In this document: positions 43,606-54,444 of the stretch, piece after piece
Position numbering within the stretch: the first letter of the stretch is position 1
Layout: every line of letters starts with the position of its first letter
Assembly: GCF_004343155.1 (NCBI RefSeq)
Contig: NZ_SMDC01000002.1
Span: 124,001-188,000 of the forward strand
Reading direction: 5' to 3'
DNA from: Marichromatium gracile
GTDB lineage: Bacteria; Pseudomonadota; Gammaproteobacteria; Chromatiales; Chromatiaceae
Length of the DNA stretch: 64,000 bases
Notes under the pieces: model-generated
Told to the model about the DNA's origin: nothing
The model's input: only the letters and a program-made list of their open reading frames with translations
The model's database searches: none
Made by a program: the position numbers and the translations under genes

Positions 43606-44604
43606 ATGGATCGTCAGATCGCGTTGATCCGGCTGCTCGCCGACGGCGAGGTGCACTCGGGCGAGGCCGTCGCCGCGCACCTCGGCATCACCCGCGCGGC
43701 GGTGTGGAAGGCGTTGCGCAAGGCCGCCGAGCGCTTCGGTCTGGCGCTCGAATCGGTGCGCGGGCGCGGCTACCGTCTCGCCCAGCCGCTGGAGCTGCTC
43801 GAGCGCGAGCGCCTGCTCGCGGCGATGTCCGAACAGGGGCGCGCGCGGCTCGCCCGGCTCGACATCCATGACCAGATCGACTCGACCAACGCCTGGCTGA
43901 TGCGCGAGGCCGCCGCCGGGGCGCCCTCGGCGACCCTGTGTCTGGCCGAGCAGCAGAGCGCCGGGCGCGGGCGGCGGGGGCGGACCTGGGTCTCGCCCTT
44001 CGGGGTCAATCTCTATGGCTCGTTGCTGTGGCGCTCGCCGCTGGCGCCGGCCGCGCTCGGGGCATCGAGCCTGGTCGCCGGGGTGGTGGTGGCCGAGCAG
44101 CTCGCCGCGCTCGGGGTCGAGGGCGTGACGCTGAAATGGCCCAACGACGTGCTCTGGGAGCGACGCAAGCTCGCCGGGCTGTTGCTCGAGGTCGCCGGCG
44201 AGTCGCAGGGGCCGAGCCATCTGGTGGTCGGCATCGGCATCAATCTGCGCATGGCGGCTGACCAGGGGGCGGCGATCGACCAGCCTTGGGTGACGCTCGC
44301 CGAGGCCTTGCCCGCCGAGGTCGAGGGCGTGCGCAATGCGCTGGCCGGGCGGCTCGCCGAGGCCTTGCTCGAGGCCCTGGCCGACTACGAGCGCGTCGGT
44401 CTCGCCCCCTTCCTTGCACGCTGGGAGCGGTTCGACACCTTGCGCGGCCAGCCGGTGGCGTTGCACCTCGGTGAGCGGGTGATCCGTGGTCGCTATGCCG
44501 GGATCGAGAGCGATGGCGCGCTGCGACTGGAGACCGCCGAGGGGGTGCGCCGCTTCCAGGCCGGCGAGGTCAGTCTGCGGCCGGTCGCGGAGGAGGGCCG
44601 ATGA
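43606..44604 (+). CDS. birA: Biotin--protein ligase / biotin operon repressor BirA
   Basis: 332 aa. An N-terminal HTH (about 5-60, EAVAAHLGITRAAVWKALRKA), the biotinyl-AMP loop GRGRRGRTW near 125-133, KWPNDV near 182-187, and the C-terminal SH3-like domain (VIRGRYAGIESDGALRLET, in part). With the HTH present it can both biotinylate carboxyl-carrier proteins and repress bio genes. ATG 43606 is preferred over ATG 43588, which lies inside the M61 gene. It overlaps coaX by 4 bp, the usual birA-coaX pair. Confidence 0.95.
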   Translation: MDRQIALIRLLADGEVHSGEAVAAHLGITRAAVWKALRKAAERFGLALESVRGRGYRLAQPLELLERERLLAAMSEQGRARLARLDIHDQIDSTNAWLMREAAAGAPSATLCLAEQQSAGRGRRGRTWVSPFGVNLYGSLLWRSPLAPAALGASSLVAGVVVAEQLAALGVEGVTLKWPNDVLWERRKLAGLLLEVAGESQGPSHLVVGIGINLRMAADQGAAIDQPWVTLAEALPAEVEGVRNALAGRLAEALLEALADYERVGLAPFLARWERFDTLRGQPVALHLGERVIRGRYAGIESDGALRLETAEGVRRFQAGEVSLRPVAEEGR

Positions 44605-45344
44605 TGTTGCTGCTCGATATCGGCAATACCAATCTGCGCTGGACCCTGGCTGACGAGCAGGGGCTCGGCGAGGTCGGGGTGGTGCGCCACGACGGCGGCA
44701 TCCCGCTCGATCTGTTGGCGAGTTGGGAGCGGTTGGCGCCGCGCCCCGAGCGCGTGCTGGTGAGCAATGTCGGCGGCGCGGCGGTGGCCGAGGCGCTGAG
44801 TCGGGTGAGTCGCGCCTATTGGGCGCTCGAGCCGGAGTTCGTCGCCACGCGCGCGACCTGGGGGCGGCTGCGCATCGCCTATGACGAGCCGAGCCGGCTC
44901 GGCGTCGATCGCTGGCTGGGTCTGGTCGCGGCCGAGGCCGAGGGGGAGGGCGCCAAGCTCGTCCTCGATGCCGGTACCGCGGTGACCTTCGATCTGCTCG
45001 CCGCCGACGGCGAGCATCTCGGCGGGGTGATCCTGCCGGGGATCGAGATGATGCGCGCGAGTCTGCTCGCCGGCACCGCGATCCCGCGGATCACCGCCGA
45101 GCCGAGCGGTGAGTCCTGGGCGCGCGATACCGGTGCGGCGGTGGCCGCCGGCAGCCTGCAAGCGGTATTGGGCGTTGCCACCCGGCTCTACGACCAGTTC
45201 GTCTCGCAGACCGGCGAGATGCCTCGGCTGTTGCTGACCGGGGGGGATGCGCCGCGGCTCGCCGGGCAGCTCGATCGTCCCTGGGAGGCGGTGCCCGACC
45301 TGGTGCTGCGCGGGCTGGCGCGGGTCGGAGCCCGGCAGGCATAG
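44601..45344 (+). CDS. coaX: Type III pantothenate kinase
   Basis: 247 aa. It opens MMLLLDIGNTNLRW (phosphate loop), with GVDRWLGLVAA near 98-108 and VLDAGTAVTFDLL near 119-131, all conserved in CoaX. It phosphorylates pantothenate at the first step of coenzyme A synthesis and, unlike CoaA, is not inhibited by CoA. ATG-ATG at the start overlaps the birA stop. Confidence 0.95.
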   Translation: MMLLLDIGNTNLRWTLADEQGLGEVGVVRHDGGIPLDLLASWERLAPRPERVLVSNVGGAAVAEALSRVSRAYWALEPEFVATRATWGRLRIAYDEPSRLGVDRWLGLVAAEAEGEGAKLVLDAGTAVTFDLLAADGEHLGGVILPGIEMMRASLLAGTAIPRITAEPSGESWARDTGAAVAAGSLQAVLGVATRLYDQFVSQTGEMPRLLLTGGDAPRLAGQLDRPWEAVPDLVLRGLARVGARQA

Positions 45345-45448
45345 TCGGGCATGGCGGCGCGCGGTCGCAGGCGGCGCGGGCCACGGCCGGGGTGTCGGCG
45401 GGGGGCTGGTATACTGGCCGCCGGCGAGATGTCCCGGTGCCTGGGGGA

Positions 45449-45525
45449 TGGTGCCCTCGACAGGATTCGAACCTGTGACCTATCGCTTAGGAGGCGATTG
45501 CTCTATCCGGCTGAGCTACGAGGGC
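45449..45525 (-). tRNA. tRNA-Arg (CCT anticodon)
   Basis: A 77-nt cloverleaf on the minus strand. Acceptor GCCCTCG pairs with CGAGGGC, followed by an encoded CCA (45451-45449). The anticodon stem ATCGC/GCGAT closes the loop CTCCTAA, giving anticodon CCT. The T loop is GGTTCGAATCC. It reads the rare AGG codon. Confidence 0.95.
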
Positions 45526-45809
45526 GGGTCAGTCGATTATGGTAACTCAGGCGCGACGGAGGGTCACGTCGACCGTGCTCCCGCTGGTATGCCTGGGGTC
45601 GCTCACGTACCATCGTCTGAGATGTCCGGGCCCGGGGCGCCCTTGCTGACCCTCGGCGCCCGGTTGCGAATCCCGGTCGTGCGCCGTCGGCGCCGACATC
45701 GGGCGGATGTTCGGGGCGGCGGTTCGTCCGCCCAGTCCCGCACCGCCTGCAGGCCCTGCCCCGCCGTCCGTGGCCACGGGCAGGCGCCGAGCACGGAGGT
45801 TTACCGTCT

Positions 45810-47990
45810 GTGAGTGTCAGTTTCTCCGCCTTGACCAGGTTCACGATCGCCGGGTCGGAGGGTCGTGACCCCGAATCACTGCATTCGATCCAGACCATCC
45901 AGCCCCATGGTGCCCTGATCAGCGTGCGCGAGCAGGATCTCGAGATCCTGCAGGCGAGCACCAATGCGCGGCGGATGCTGGGGCTCGACGATGCGCTGCC
46001 CGGGCACCGGCTCGGCTGGCTGGGGGAGGATCTGGTCGAGCGGTTGCGCCCCCATCTGGACGCGCCGCTCAACCCGGTGGCGCTGGCGCTGCGCTGCCGC
46101 CTGGGTGCCGGCGCGACCGAGTTCGACGTGCTGGTACACCGACCGGGCAGCGGTCTGCTGGTGCTCGAACTCGAACCCGCCGGTCCGTCGCTCCAACTCT
46201 CCGGGCGGGTCGAGGAGGCGCTGCAGCGGATCATCGCCGCGCCCTCGGTGCGGGCGCTCGGCGAGGAGGTCGTCGCGACCCTCAAGCGGCTCACCGGCTA
46301 CGACCGGGTGATGCTCTACCGGCTCGACGAGGCCGGTCACGGCGAGGTCTTCGCCGAGGCGCGCGAGCCGGCGCTGCCGGCCTATCTCGGCCAGTGTTAT
46401 CCCGAGGCCTGCGTGCCGCGGATGGCGCGCCAGCCGGGGCGCCGCCCACGGGTGCGGCTGCTGGTCGATGTCGACAGCGTGCCGGTGCCGCTGCAGCCGA
46501 TGCATCCTCTGGGTGAGCCGCTCGACCTGTCGCTGTGCACCCTGCGCAGTGTCTCGCCGCTGCACATCCAGATCCTCAAGATGATGGACGTGCGCGCCAC
46601 CCTGGTCGTCTCCCTGGTGGTGGGCGGACGGCTGTGGGGTCTGATCGCCTGTCACCATCGCACGCCGCGCTTCGTCCACTACGAGATCCGCGCGCTCTGC
46701 GAGCTGCTCGCCGAGACCGTGGCCACGCGTATCGCGGCACTGGAGAGCTTCATCCAGGAGCAGGCGGAGCTGGCGGTGCGGCGCCTCGAGCGGGGGATGA
46801 TCGAGGCGATCTCGTGCAGCGGCGACTGGCGCTCGGCGCTGGTCACCGATGGTGATGCCCTGCTCGCGAGCCTCGAGGCGAGCGGCGCGGCGCTGTTCTG
46901 TGACGGTGAGCTGCAGACCCTGGGTCGGGTCCCGGAGCAGGGTGGACTGTTGCGCATCCGCGCCTGGCTCGATCGCCAGCCGCGCGCGGCGGTGATCGCC
47001 ACCTCCTCGCTGATGCGCGAGGACCCGCGCTTCGCCACGCTCAAGGAGACCGCCAGCGGGGTGCTGGCGGTGCCGCTGTCGAGCGGCTGCGGCGAGTACC
47101 TGGTGTGGTTTCGCCCCGAGCGGGTGCGGACCCTGATCCTCGGCGCCAGCCCGCTGCTCTGTGCCGATGGGGCTGAACTCAACCGCGCCCCGGCGCTCGC
47201 CGGTGAGCAGCGCGAGGTGCGCGGCCGGGCGGTGCCCTGGAACTCGGGGCAGACGGCCATCGCCCGGTTGCTGGGTGAATCGGTGACCGACGTGCTCCAG
47301 CAGTTCCGCTCGGTACGGTTGCTGATCGCCCAGGCGCAGCTCGCCGAGGCCCAGGCGCGGGTGCGGATCTCCGATCAGCCGATGCTGATCACCGACCCCG
47401 AGGGGCGGCTGGTACTGGCCACCCGCTCGCTCGAGCGGCTGTTCGGCGCCGGACGTCTGGAGTCTCTCGACGCGTTGCCCGGACTGGTGAGCGATCCTGC
47501 AACGGTGCGTGCCGCGCTGGCCGCGCTCCGCGACGACTACCAGCCCTGGCACGCCGAGCTCGAGGTGTGTGGCGCCGATGGGCGCAAGACCCCGGTGCTG
47601 TTACGCGCCGACCCGGTGTTCTCGGCGCCGGGGCGGGTGCTCGGCTTCATGTTCCTGTTCACCGACCTCACCGGCATCAAGGCCGCCGAGGATGCCCGCC
47701 AGCGGCTCCATGCCGGGATCGCCGCGCGCCAACACCGTACCAGCGCGCCGCTGTGCGGCGGCGACGGCGAACGCTATCGCGAACTGTTCGCCGCGATCAT
47801 CGGCAACGCCCGACTCGCCGCCGAGGAGGTCGCCGACGGGGTCGATCTGGAGCGTGTGCCTGCGGTGTTCGAGGGCTTCGAGCATTCGGTGAGTCATACC
47901 ACCACGCTGCTCGAGCGGCTGCTGTGGTATGCCGCCCAGCGCCAGGACGGCGAGGGGCGTGACGAGGGTGACGGGACGCCGGGTCACTGA
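45810..47990 (+). CDS. Degenerate bacteriophytochrome with PAS/helical output and no kinase
   Basis: 726 aa, PAS-GAF-PHY-PAS-helix. GTG start 10 nt after GGAGG. The PAS keeps IQPHGAL (30-36), but the biliverdin-binding Cys is absent: the aligned residue is Arg19 and no Cys occurs before residue 96. In GAF, the PASDIP motif reads PEACVP (198-203), with Cys201 in place of the key Asp. His252 (SPLH) and ACHH (280-283) remain. PHY keeps WFRPE but shows no PRxSF tongue motif. After the second PAS (about 517-625) a helical tail (YRELFAAIIGNARLAAEEV...) replaces HisKA and HATPase. That output resembles BphP1-type PpsR antagonists. It converges on the ppsR-bchGP group, ending 19 bp from orf89. Confidence 0.85.
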   Translation: MSVSFSALTRFTIAGSEGRDPESLHSIQTIQPHGALISVREQDLEILQASTNARRMLGLDDALPGHRLGWLGEDLVERLRPHLDAPLNPVALALRCRLGAGATEFDVLVHRPGSGLLVLELEPAGPSLQLSGRVEEALQRIIAAPSVRALGEEVVATLKRLTGYDRVMLYRLDEAGHGEVFAEAREPALPAYLGQCYPEACVPRMARQPGRRPRVRLLVDVDSVPVPLQPMHPLGEPLDLSLCTLRSVSPLHIQILKMMDVRATLVVSLVVGGRLWGLIACHHRTPRFVHYEIRALCELLAETVATRIAALESFIQEQAELAVRRLERGMIEAISCSGDWRSALVTDGDALLASLEASGAALFCDGELQTLGRVPEQGGLLRIRAWLDRQPRAAVIATSSLMREDPRFATLKETASGVLAVPLSSGCGEYLVWFRPERVRTLILGASPLLCADGAELNRAPALAGEQREVRGRAVPWNSGQTAIARLLGESVTDVLQQFRSVRLLIAQAQLAEAQARVRISDQPMLITDPEGRLVLATRSLERLFGAGRLESLDALPGLVSDPATVRAALAALRDDYQPWHAELEVCGADGRKTPVLLRADPVFSAPGRVLGFMFLFTDLTGIKAAEDARQRLHAGIAARQHRTSAPLCGGDGERYRELFAAIIGNARLAAEEVADGVDLERVPAVFEGFEHSVSHTTTLLERLLWYAAQRQDGEGRDEGDGTPGH

Positions 47991-48009
47991 GACACCGCTC
48001 GGGCGCGCT

Positions 48010-48279
48010 TCAGTGGTCGCGCCAGCGTCGGATCAGATCGAACAGGTGGGCGAACAGCGAGGCGGTCAGCCACAGCCCCACCCAGCCCCACCAGGCATCG
48101 GTCAGGGCTGCGCGCAGCGCCAGCATCAGGAAGGCCCCGGAGAGCAGGAAGCCGATCACCTCCGCCGGCGGCAGTCCTTTGCCGGACCAGCGGTGGATGA
48201 GCGCGAGCGCGAGCGCCTCGAGCGCGATCAGCCCGAGGATCAGGTCGATCACCAATGCGCTGGTGAACAGCGACTCCAC
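48010..48279 (-). CDS. Small three-helix membrane protein downstream of bchP
   Basis: 89 aa, mostly hydrophobic, with membrane segments at about 8-28, 41-60 and 64-83. It ends in a basic tail RRWRDH. It starts 17 bp after the bchP stop on the same strand, so it is very likely co-transcribed with bchG and bchP. I do not recognise the family. The position suggests a role in bacteriochlorophyll finishing or its handling in the membrane, by inference only. Confidence 0.65.
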   Translation of the reverse strand: MESLFTSALVIDLILGLIALEALALALIHRWSGKGLPPAEVIGFLLSGAFLMLALRAALTDAWWGWVGLWLTASLFAHLFDLIRRWRDH

Positions 48280-48296
48280 GACGCCCGGCCCCTGGT

Positions 48297-49487
48297 TCAG
48301 CGCGGCGAGACGACGCCGAGCAGGTGGGCGAGGTCCTTGAAGAAGATACGGATGTGCGCCGTCGGCTTGGCGCGCACCAGACGCTTGTTCATGTACGCCT
48401 CCCAGGTCAGGTACTGCACGTCGGGGTCGGCGCAGATGCTGACGAAGCGCTCGCGGCGCTTGTCGTTGGCGTACCAGAAGCGCTGCATGATGCCGAGGAT
48501 CCAGAACACCCGGCCGTGATCCTTCATGAAGCGTTTGCGTGCGAGTTTGAGCGCCGAGGCCTTGCCGGTGGCCAGCATCTCCTCGACCGCCTCGCCGGCC
48601 AGACGTCCGCCGAGCAGGGCGTAGTAGATGCCCTCGCCGGAGGCCGGTGCGACCACGCCCGCGGCATCGCCGGCGAGCACCACGTCACGACCGTTGTCCC
48701 AGCAGCGCAGCGGCTCGAGCGGGATCGGCGCGCCCTCGCAGCGCAGCGTCTCGACCTCGGCCAGTCCGGCGCGCTTGCGCAGCTCGGTGCAGGCCGAGCG
48801 CAGCGAGAAACCGCTGATCTCGGTGCCGACGCCGACGCTGATGGTGTCGCCGTGGGGGAAGACCCAGCCGTAGAAGTCGGGGGAGATGTCGCCCTGGTAG
48901 TAGACGTCGCAGCGGGTGCCGTCGAAGCCCTCGGGGGTGCGTACGATCTCGTGATAGGCGGCGACGTACTTCATCTTCTCGGCGCCGGGCACGCACTGCT
49001 TGGCCACCGCCGAGTGGGCGCCGTCGGCGCCGATCACCGCACGCGCGCGCACCTGCAGCGGCTCGCCCGAATCGCGGCCCTGACCGGGGCGGTAGCGCAC
49101 CAGGGCGGTGCCGTCGGCGTCGCGCTCGATCGCCTCGAAGGTGGCGTCGAGACGGGTGGCACCGTGCTCGGCGGCGCGCTCGCGCAGCCACTCGTCGAAG
49201 TCCTTGCGGTCGACCATGCCGACATAGCCGCCGTCGATCGGCATGTCGACGGTGCGGTTGGAGGGCGCGACCATGCGTGCGGAATAGACCCGGGTGGCCA
49301 GCTGGGCCTCGGGGATGTCGAATTCGCGCATCGCCTGCGGCGGGATGGCGCCGCCACAGGGCTTGATTCGCCCGGGACGGTCGAGCAGCAGCACGGAACG
49401 GCCGCGCTTGGCCAGGTCGGTGGCGGCGGTGGCGCCGGCGGGGCCGCCGCCGATCACCACCACGTCGAAGGTTTCGAGCTCAGTCAT
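48297..49487 (-). CDS. bchP: Geranylgeranyl diphosphate/bacteriochlorophyll reductase BchP
   Basis: 396 aa. A Rossmann FAD motif at the N-terminus (DVVVIGGGPAGATAA), then PCGGAIPPQAM, typical of the ChlP/BchP family, and DVVLAGDAAGVVAPASGEGI (in part) near 270-290. It reduces the geranylgeranyl tail of bacteriochlorophyll to phytyl. ATG 49487 is chosen since upstream residues are not conserved-looking. It lies 99 bp after bchG. Confidence 0.94.
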   Translation of the reverse strand: MTELETFDVVVIGGGPAGATAATDLAKRGRSVLLLDRPGRIKPCGGAIPPQAMREFDIPEAQLATRVYSARMVAPSNRTVDMPIDGGYVGMVDRKDFDEWLRERAAEHGATRLDATFEAIERDADGTALVRYRPGQGRDSGEPLQVRARAVIGADGAHSAVAKQCVPGAEKMKYVAAYHEIVRTPEGFDGTRCDVYYQGDISPDFYGWVFPHGDTISVGVGTEISGFSLRSACTELRKRAGLAEVETLRCEGAPIPLEPLRCWDNGRDVVLAGDAAGVVAPASGEGIYYALLGGRLAGEAVEEMLATGKASALKLARKRFMKDHGRVFWILGIMQRFWYANDKRRERFVSICADPDVQYLTWEAYMNKRLVRAKPTAHIRIFFKDLAHLLGVVSPR

Positions 49488-49586
49488 GAGGGTCCTACCC
49501 TGGTTGGGAGGCGCCTGTGCCCGCCGCTCGCGGTACACCGGCGCCCCGGGTTGAGGTTGCTGCGCGGGGCGGGCGGCGGCGCCGGA

Positions 49587-50492
49587 TCAGCCGGCCAGCG
49601 CGCGCACCGCGAAGGCGCTGATCATCATCCCGGTGACATAGACGCTGACACCGAGTCCGCTGAACCAGGTGGCGCGGGCGCGCGGGTCGCCGAGGAAGCG
49701 GATCATCAGTCCGACCTGGATCAGCAGCACCACGCCGACGGCGATGGCGTGCGCCGGCTTGTCCCAGGAGAACAGCAGCGCGATCACGATCGCCTGCGGC
49801 AGCCCCATGACCACGCAGGCGAGCTGAGCGGCGCGGTCGACGCCGAGCTGTACCGGCAGGGTGCGCACGTTCATCTTGATGTCGCCCTCGATCGCCTTGA
49901 AGTCGTTGAGGGTCATGATGCCGTGGGCGCCGATGCTGTAGAGCAGGGCGAGCACGAGGATCTGCCAGTCGGGCATGGCGCCGCCGATCATCACCGCCGC
50001 GCCGGTCACCCAGGCCAGTCCCTCGTAGGAGATGCCGACGGCGAGGTTGCCCCACCAGCCGTTCCCCTTGAGGCGGAAGGGCGGGGCGCTGTAGGCCCAG
50101 GCCAGGGCCATGCCGACCAGCGAGGCGCCGAACACCCAGGGGCCGAGCGCGTAGGCGAGCAGCAGCGATGCGGCGGTCCAGATCAGCGACAGATAGAAGC
50201 CCCAATTGCCGGGGATGCGCCCGGAGGGGATGGGGCGATCGGGCTCGTTGATGGCGTCGACATGACGGTCGTACCAGTCGTTGACCACCTGGCTGGTGCC
50301 GCACATCAGCGGCCCGGCGAGCAGGATACCGGCGAACACCACCAGCAGCTGGTCGAGGATCGGCGCGCCGGAGGAGACCACGCCGCAGGCGAAGGCCCAC
50401 ATCGGCGGGAACCAGGTGATGGGGTGAAGGACCTCGAGTACCGCGGGCAAGGCGGGGCGCTTGGGGGTGGCGGACAGCGTCGATTGATTCAT
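49587..50492 (-). CDS. bchG: Bacteriochlorophyll synthase BchG
   Basis: 301 aa, a UbiA-type prenyltransferase with eight or nine membrane helices. The first Asp-rich motif reads NDWYDRHVDAINEPDRPIPSG, the hallmark of ChlG/BchG; the second is near LNDFKAIEGD. It esterifies bacteriochlorophyllide a with geranylgeranyl diphosphate, giving the substrate of the BchP encoded next. It lies 181 bp downstream of ppsR on the same strand. Confidence 0.95.
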   Translation of the reverse strand: MNQSTLSATPKRPALPAVLEVLHPITWFPPMWAFACGVVSSGAPILDQLLVVFAGILLAGPLMCGTSQVVNDWYDRHVDAINEPDRPIPSGRIPGNWGFYLSLIWTAASLLLAYALGPWVFGASLVGMALAWAYSAPPFRLKGNGWWGNLAVGISYEGLAWVTGAAVMIGGAMPDWQILVLALLYSIGAHGIMTLNDFKAIEGDIKMNVRTLPVQLGVDRAAQLACVVMGLPQAIVIALLFSWDKPAHAIAVGVVLLIQVGLMIRFLGDPRARATWFSGLGVSVYVTGMMISAFAVRALAG

Positions 50493-50673
50493 GCCGGAAA
50501 CCTAAAGCCTATCAGGGGGCGCGGCGGCGATCCGGCCGGGGATGCCGCCATGCGGTCGTGGGTGGAACTGGGTGCGCGTCTCGGCCCGGGGCAGGGGTGC
50601 AGGCGCCGCCGGGAGGCGCCGACGCTGCGCGCGGTGATGATCGGGTCGGGCTGCATGGGTGTCGAGGTCGGCG

Positions 50674-52107
50674 CTATTTCTTGTCCGGCGCCGTGGCCTC
50701 GGACGCTTGATCGGTGATGCCGTAGCGGTCGATTTTGACGTACAGGCTTTGGCGGCTCAAGCCGAGCAACTCGGCGGCCGAGGCGCGGTTGTCCCCGGTC
50801 AGCTTGAGCGCCGCCTCGATGCAGAGTCGCTCGATGGTGTCGGTCGACTCGCGCACCAGCTCCTTGAGCGGCACCCGACCGACGCGTTCGGTGAGTTGCT
50901 CGAGCCAGCGTGGCTGTTCCGGGGTGGGGGCCGGCTCGGCGCCGAGTCGGCGACCGACGTCGCGGATGAAAAAGCCGAAATAGGGGCGCTCGCCGTTGCG
51001 GATGGCCGCCGCCGAGATCTCGACCTCGGTGGTCGAGCCGTACTCGCCGCACAGGGTGGTGGCGAACAGCCGCACCGTGCCGTGTTGGCGCAGGTTGGCC
51101 ATCAGCACGTTGAGATCGACACCGGGGCGGCCCAGCCAGCGGTCGAGCGACTCGCCGCGGGCCTGCTGCTCGGTGGCCACCTCGGCGAGATTGAGGAAGG
51201 TGCCGTTGGCGGTGAGGATGCGCCCATCGCCATCGGTGATGACGACGCAATCGGGGGCGTTCTCGAGTACCCGCAGATAGCGCGAGCTGGTCTCCGGGTG
51301 GGCTGTGCCCGAGCTGCTGTCGGCCGGTAGCGGCGAGAGTCTGACGAGCAGGAAGGAGACGTTCTCCTGGCGCAGCAGCGAGGCCGAGACCAGGAACTCC
51401 TGACCGCTGTCGAGCAGCCGGGCGCGCACGTCGTCGGCCCGTCCGGCGGCGCGCACGCCGGCGAGCAGGCCGTTGATGGCCTGGGTGCTGTCGGCGTCGA
51501 AGCCCTCGGGGAAGGGGCGACCGATCACCCGTGCGGGCGCCTCGCCGAGCAGCTGGCCCGAGGCCGGGTTGGCCTCGACCACGCGCTGGGTCGGCGCGTC
51601 GATGATGAGGATGGCCTCGGAGACCATGCGAAACAGCAGCCGGTAGCGGGTCTCGACCTGGCGGAAGCGCCAGTAGTCGCGCTCGAGCGCCTGCTGGGCG
51701 TCGACCAGTTGCTGCTGCAGTGCGGCGATCCCCTGGAGGTTGCGTCCGAGCGCCACCACCGAACCGTCCTCGCCGAGACGCATCGCGCGATACTGCACCG
51801 GGATGTCGGTGCCGCGCGCGGTGGGGTGGGTGACCTGGCGCCAGTGGGTGATGGCATCGTGCTCGGCCTCGGCGAGCAGCGCCTCGAGGTTGGGGCGGCT
51901 CTCCGGGAGGACGGTCGCCAGCCACGGCTGGCCGATCCACTCGTCGCTGAACTCCGAGGAGAGATCGTCACTCCCGTATGCGATATCGCTCACTACGCCT
52001 TGGTCGTCGATCACGATGGCGATGTCCGCTGTGCCTTCGATTAACAGCGCCGCTGTTTCGGCGTTGAGGACGCCCAGGGATTCCCTTGGGTCTCTGAACG
52101 GACTCAC
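50674..52107 (-). CDS. ppsR: Photosynthesis repressor PpsR/CrtJ
   Basis: About 477 aa. PAS-type domains lie at about 15-125, 155-260 and 275-390, the first two joined by a Gln-rich helix (ALQQQLVDAQQALERDY). The C-terminal Fis-type HTH ends SAAELLGLSRQSLYVKIDRYG. Two Cys remain in the region homologous to the redox-active ones: one in TTLCGEYG and one in the HTH (ERLCIEAALKLTGDN), the latter matching the conserved HTH Cys. It represses bch, crt and puc genes in air. GTG 52107 has GGAGGG ten bases before it; GTG 52125 is the alternative. Confidence 0.93.
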   Translation of the reverse strand: MSPFRDPRESLGVLNAETAALLIEGTADIAIVIDDQGVVSDIAYGSDDLSSEFSDEWIGQPWLATVLPESRPNLEALLAEAEHDAITHWRQVTHPTARGTDIPVQYRAMRLGEDGSVVALGRNLQGIAALQQQLVDAQQALERDYWRFRQVETRYRLLFRMVSEAILIIDAPTQRVVEANPASGQLLGEAPARVIGRPFPEGFDADSTQAINGLLAGVRAAGRADDVRARLLDSGQEFLVSASLLRQENVSFLLVRLSPLPADSSSGTAHPETSSRYLRVLENAPDCVVITDGDGRILTANGTFLNLAEVATEQQARGESLDRWLGRPGVDLNVLMANLRQHGTVRLFATTLCGEYGSTTEVEISAAAIRNGERPYFGFFIRDVGRRLGAEPAPTPEQPRWLEQLTERVGRVPLKELVRESTDTIERLCIEAALKLTGDNRASAAELLGLSRQSLYVKIDRYGITDQASEATAPDKK

Positions 52108-52551
52108 GGCGACCAGACCCTCCACTGCCTATGGGCGCGTTTAGCAGGTTCCACGTCAGGGCCGCAGTGGCAGGCTCACCGAACGAGATCCCATATGAAT
52201 CAACAAGCCTCCCGGCACCCCGGGCGCTGAAGCCCGTTTGCCACGCACCGAGACCTCCAGAAGTCGCCCGGCGCGCGCACGCGGGGGGTGACAAATCAGG
52301 CCCGGATGCGCGATGCTCGCTGCCGAAATCAGGTGTTTCGACGGAAACCAAGCCAAGGCGCGACGCGCGGGCTCGTCTCCGTATTCGATACTGCGAATGG
52401 ATCGAGGCCCGCCCTCTCAACTCTCGAGCTCAATGAGGAGGCGGTCGCCGGTCTGGACGGGCCATGCCGAACGTACCGTGCACGCTGATGCCGGGGCATC
52501 GCGAGCGGCCTCGTTGGACTCGCAACCCTATTGTGGTGGCTTGTGCCGGGT

Positions 52552-52569
52552 TGTCAAGTCAGGTTTACG
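52552..52569 (+). promoter_or_regulatory. Near-match to PpsR/CrtJ box upstream of bchF
   Basis: TGT-N12-ACG, one base off the TGT-N12-ACA consensus. It ends 10 bp before the bchF -35. It also overlaps the 10-bp palindrome TTTACGTAAA (52564-52573). A scan of the gap by eye found no perfect box. Confidence 0.4.
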
Positions 52570-52579
52570 TAAAGTTTGG

Positions 52580-52608
52580 TTGACGCATCCTGGAAAGCGG
52601 ACTAGATT
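52580..52608 (+). promoter_or_regulatory. Sigma70-type promoter of the bchFNBHLM-puh operon
   Basis: TTGACG (52580-52585), 17-bp spacer, TAGATT (52603-52608). It lies 48 bp before the bchF ATG in a locally AT-richer stretch. Confidence 0.7.
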
Positions 52609-52656
52609 CCTCATGCATGACATAACGACTAAGGATCGAAGCGAGCCCGGCCAACG

Positions 52657-54440
<1,784 letters not shown>

Positions 54441-54444
54441 CATC

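Larger units (their letters stand above)
52108..52656. other. Regulatory gap between ppsR and bchF
   Basis: About 550 bp with no convincing gene, between divergent pigment-gene groups. It holds the bchF promoter and a near-match to the PpsR box (see separate entries). The middle (52200-52500) shows nothing I can name. Confidence 0.6.

Noticed and set aside
45810-47990. Histidine kinase output for the phytochrome
   Set aside because: No HisKA H-box and no HATPase N or G boxes after the second PAS domain.
52126-52656. Perfect PpsR boxes (TGT-N12-ACA)
   Set aside because: Each TGT in the gap was checked by eye; only one one-base mismatch was found.
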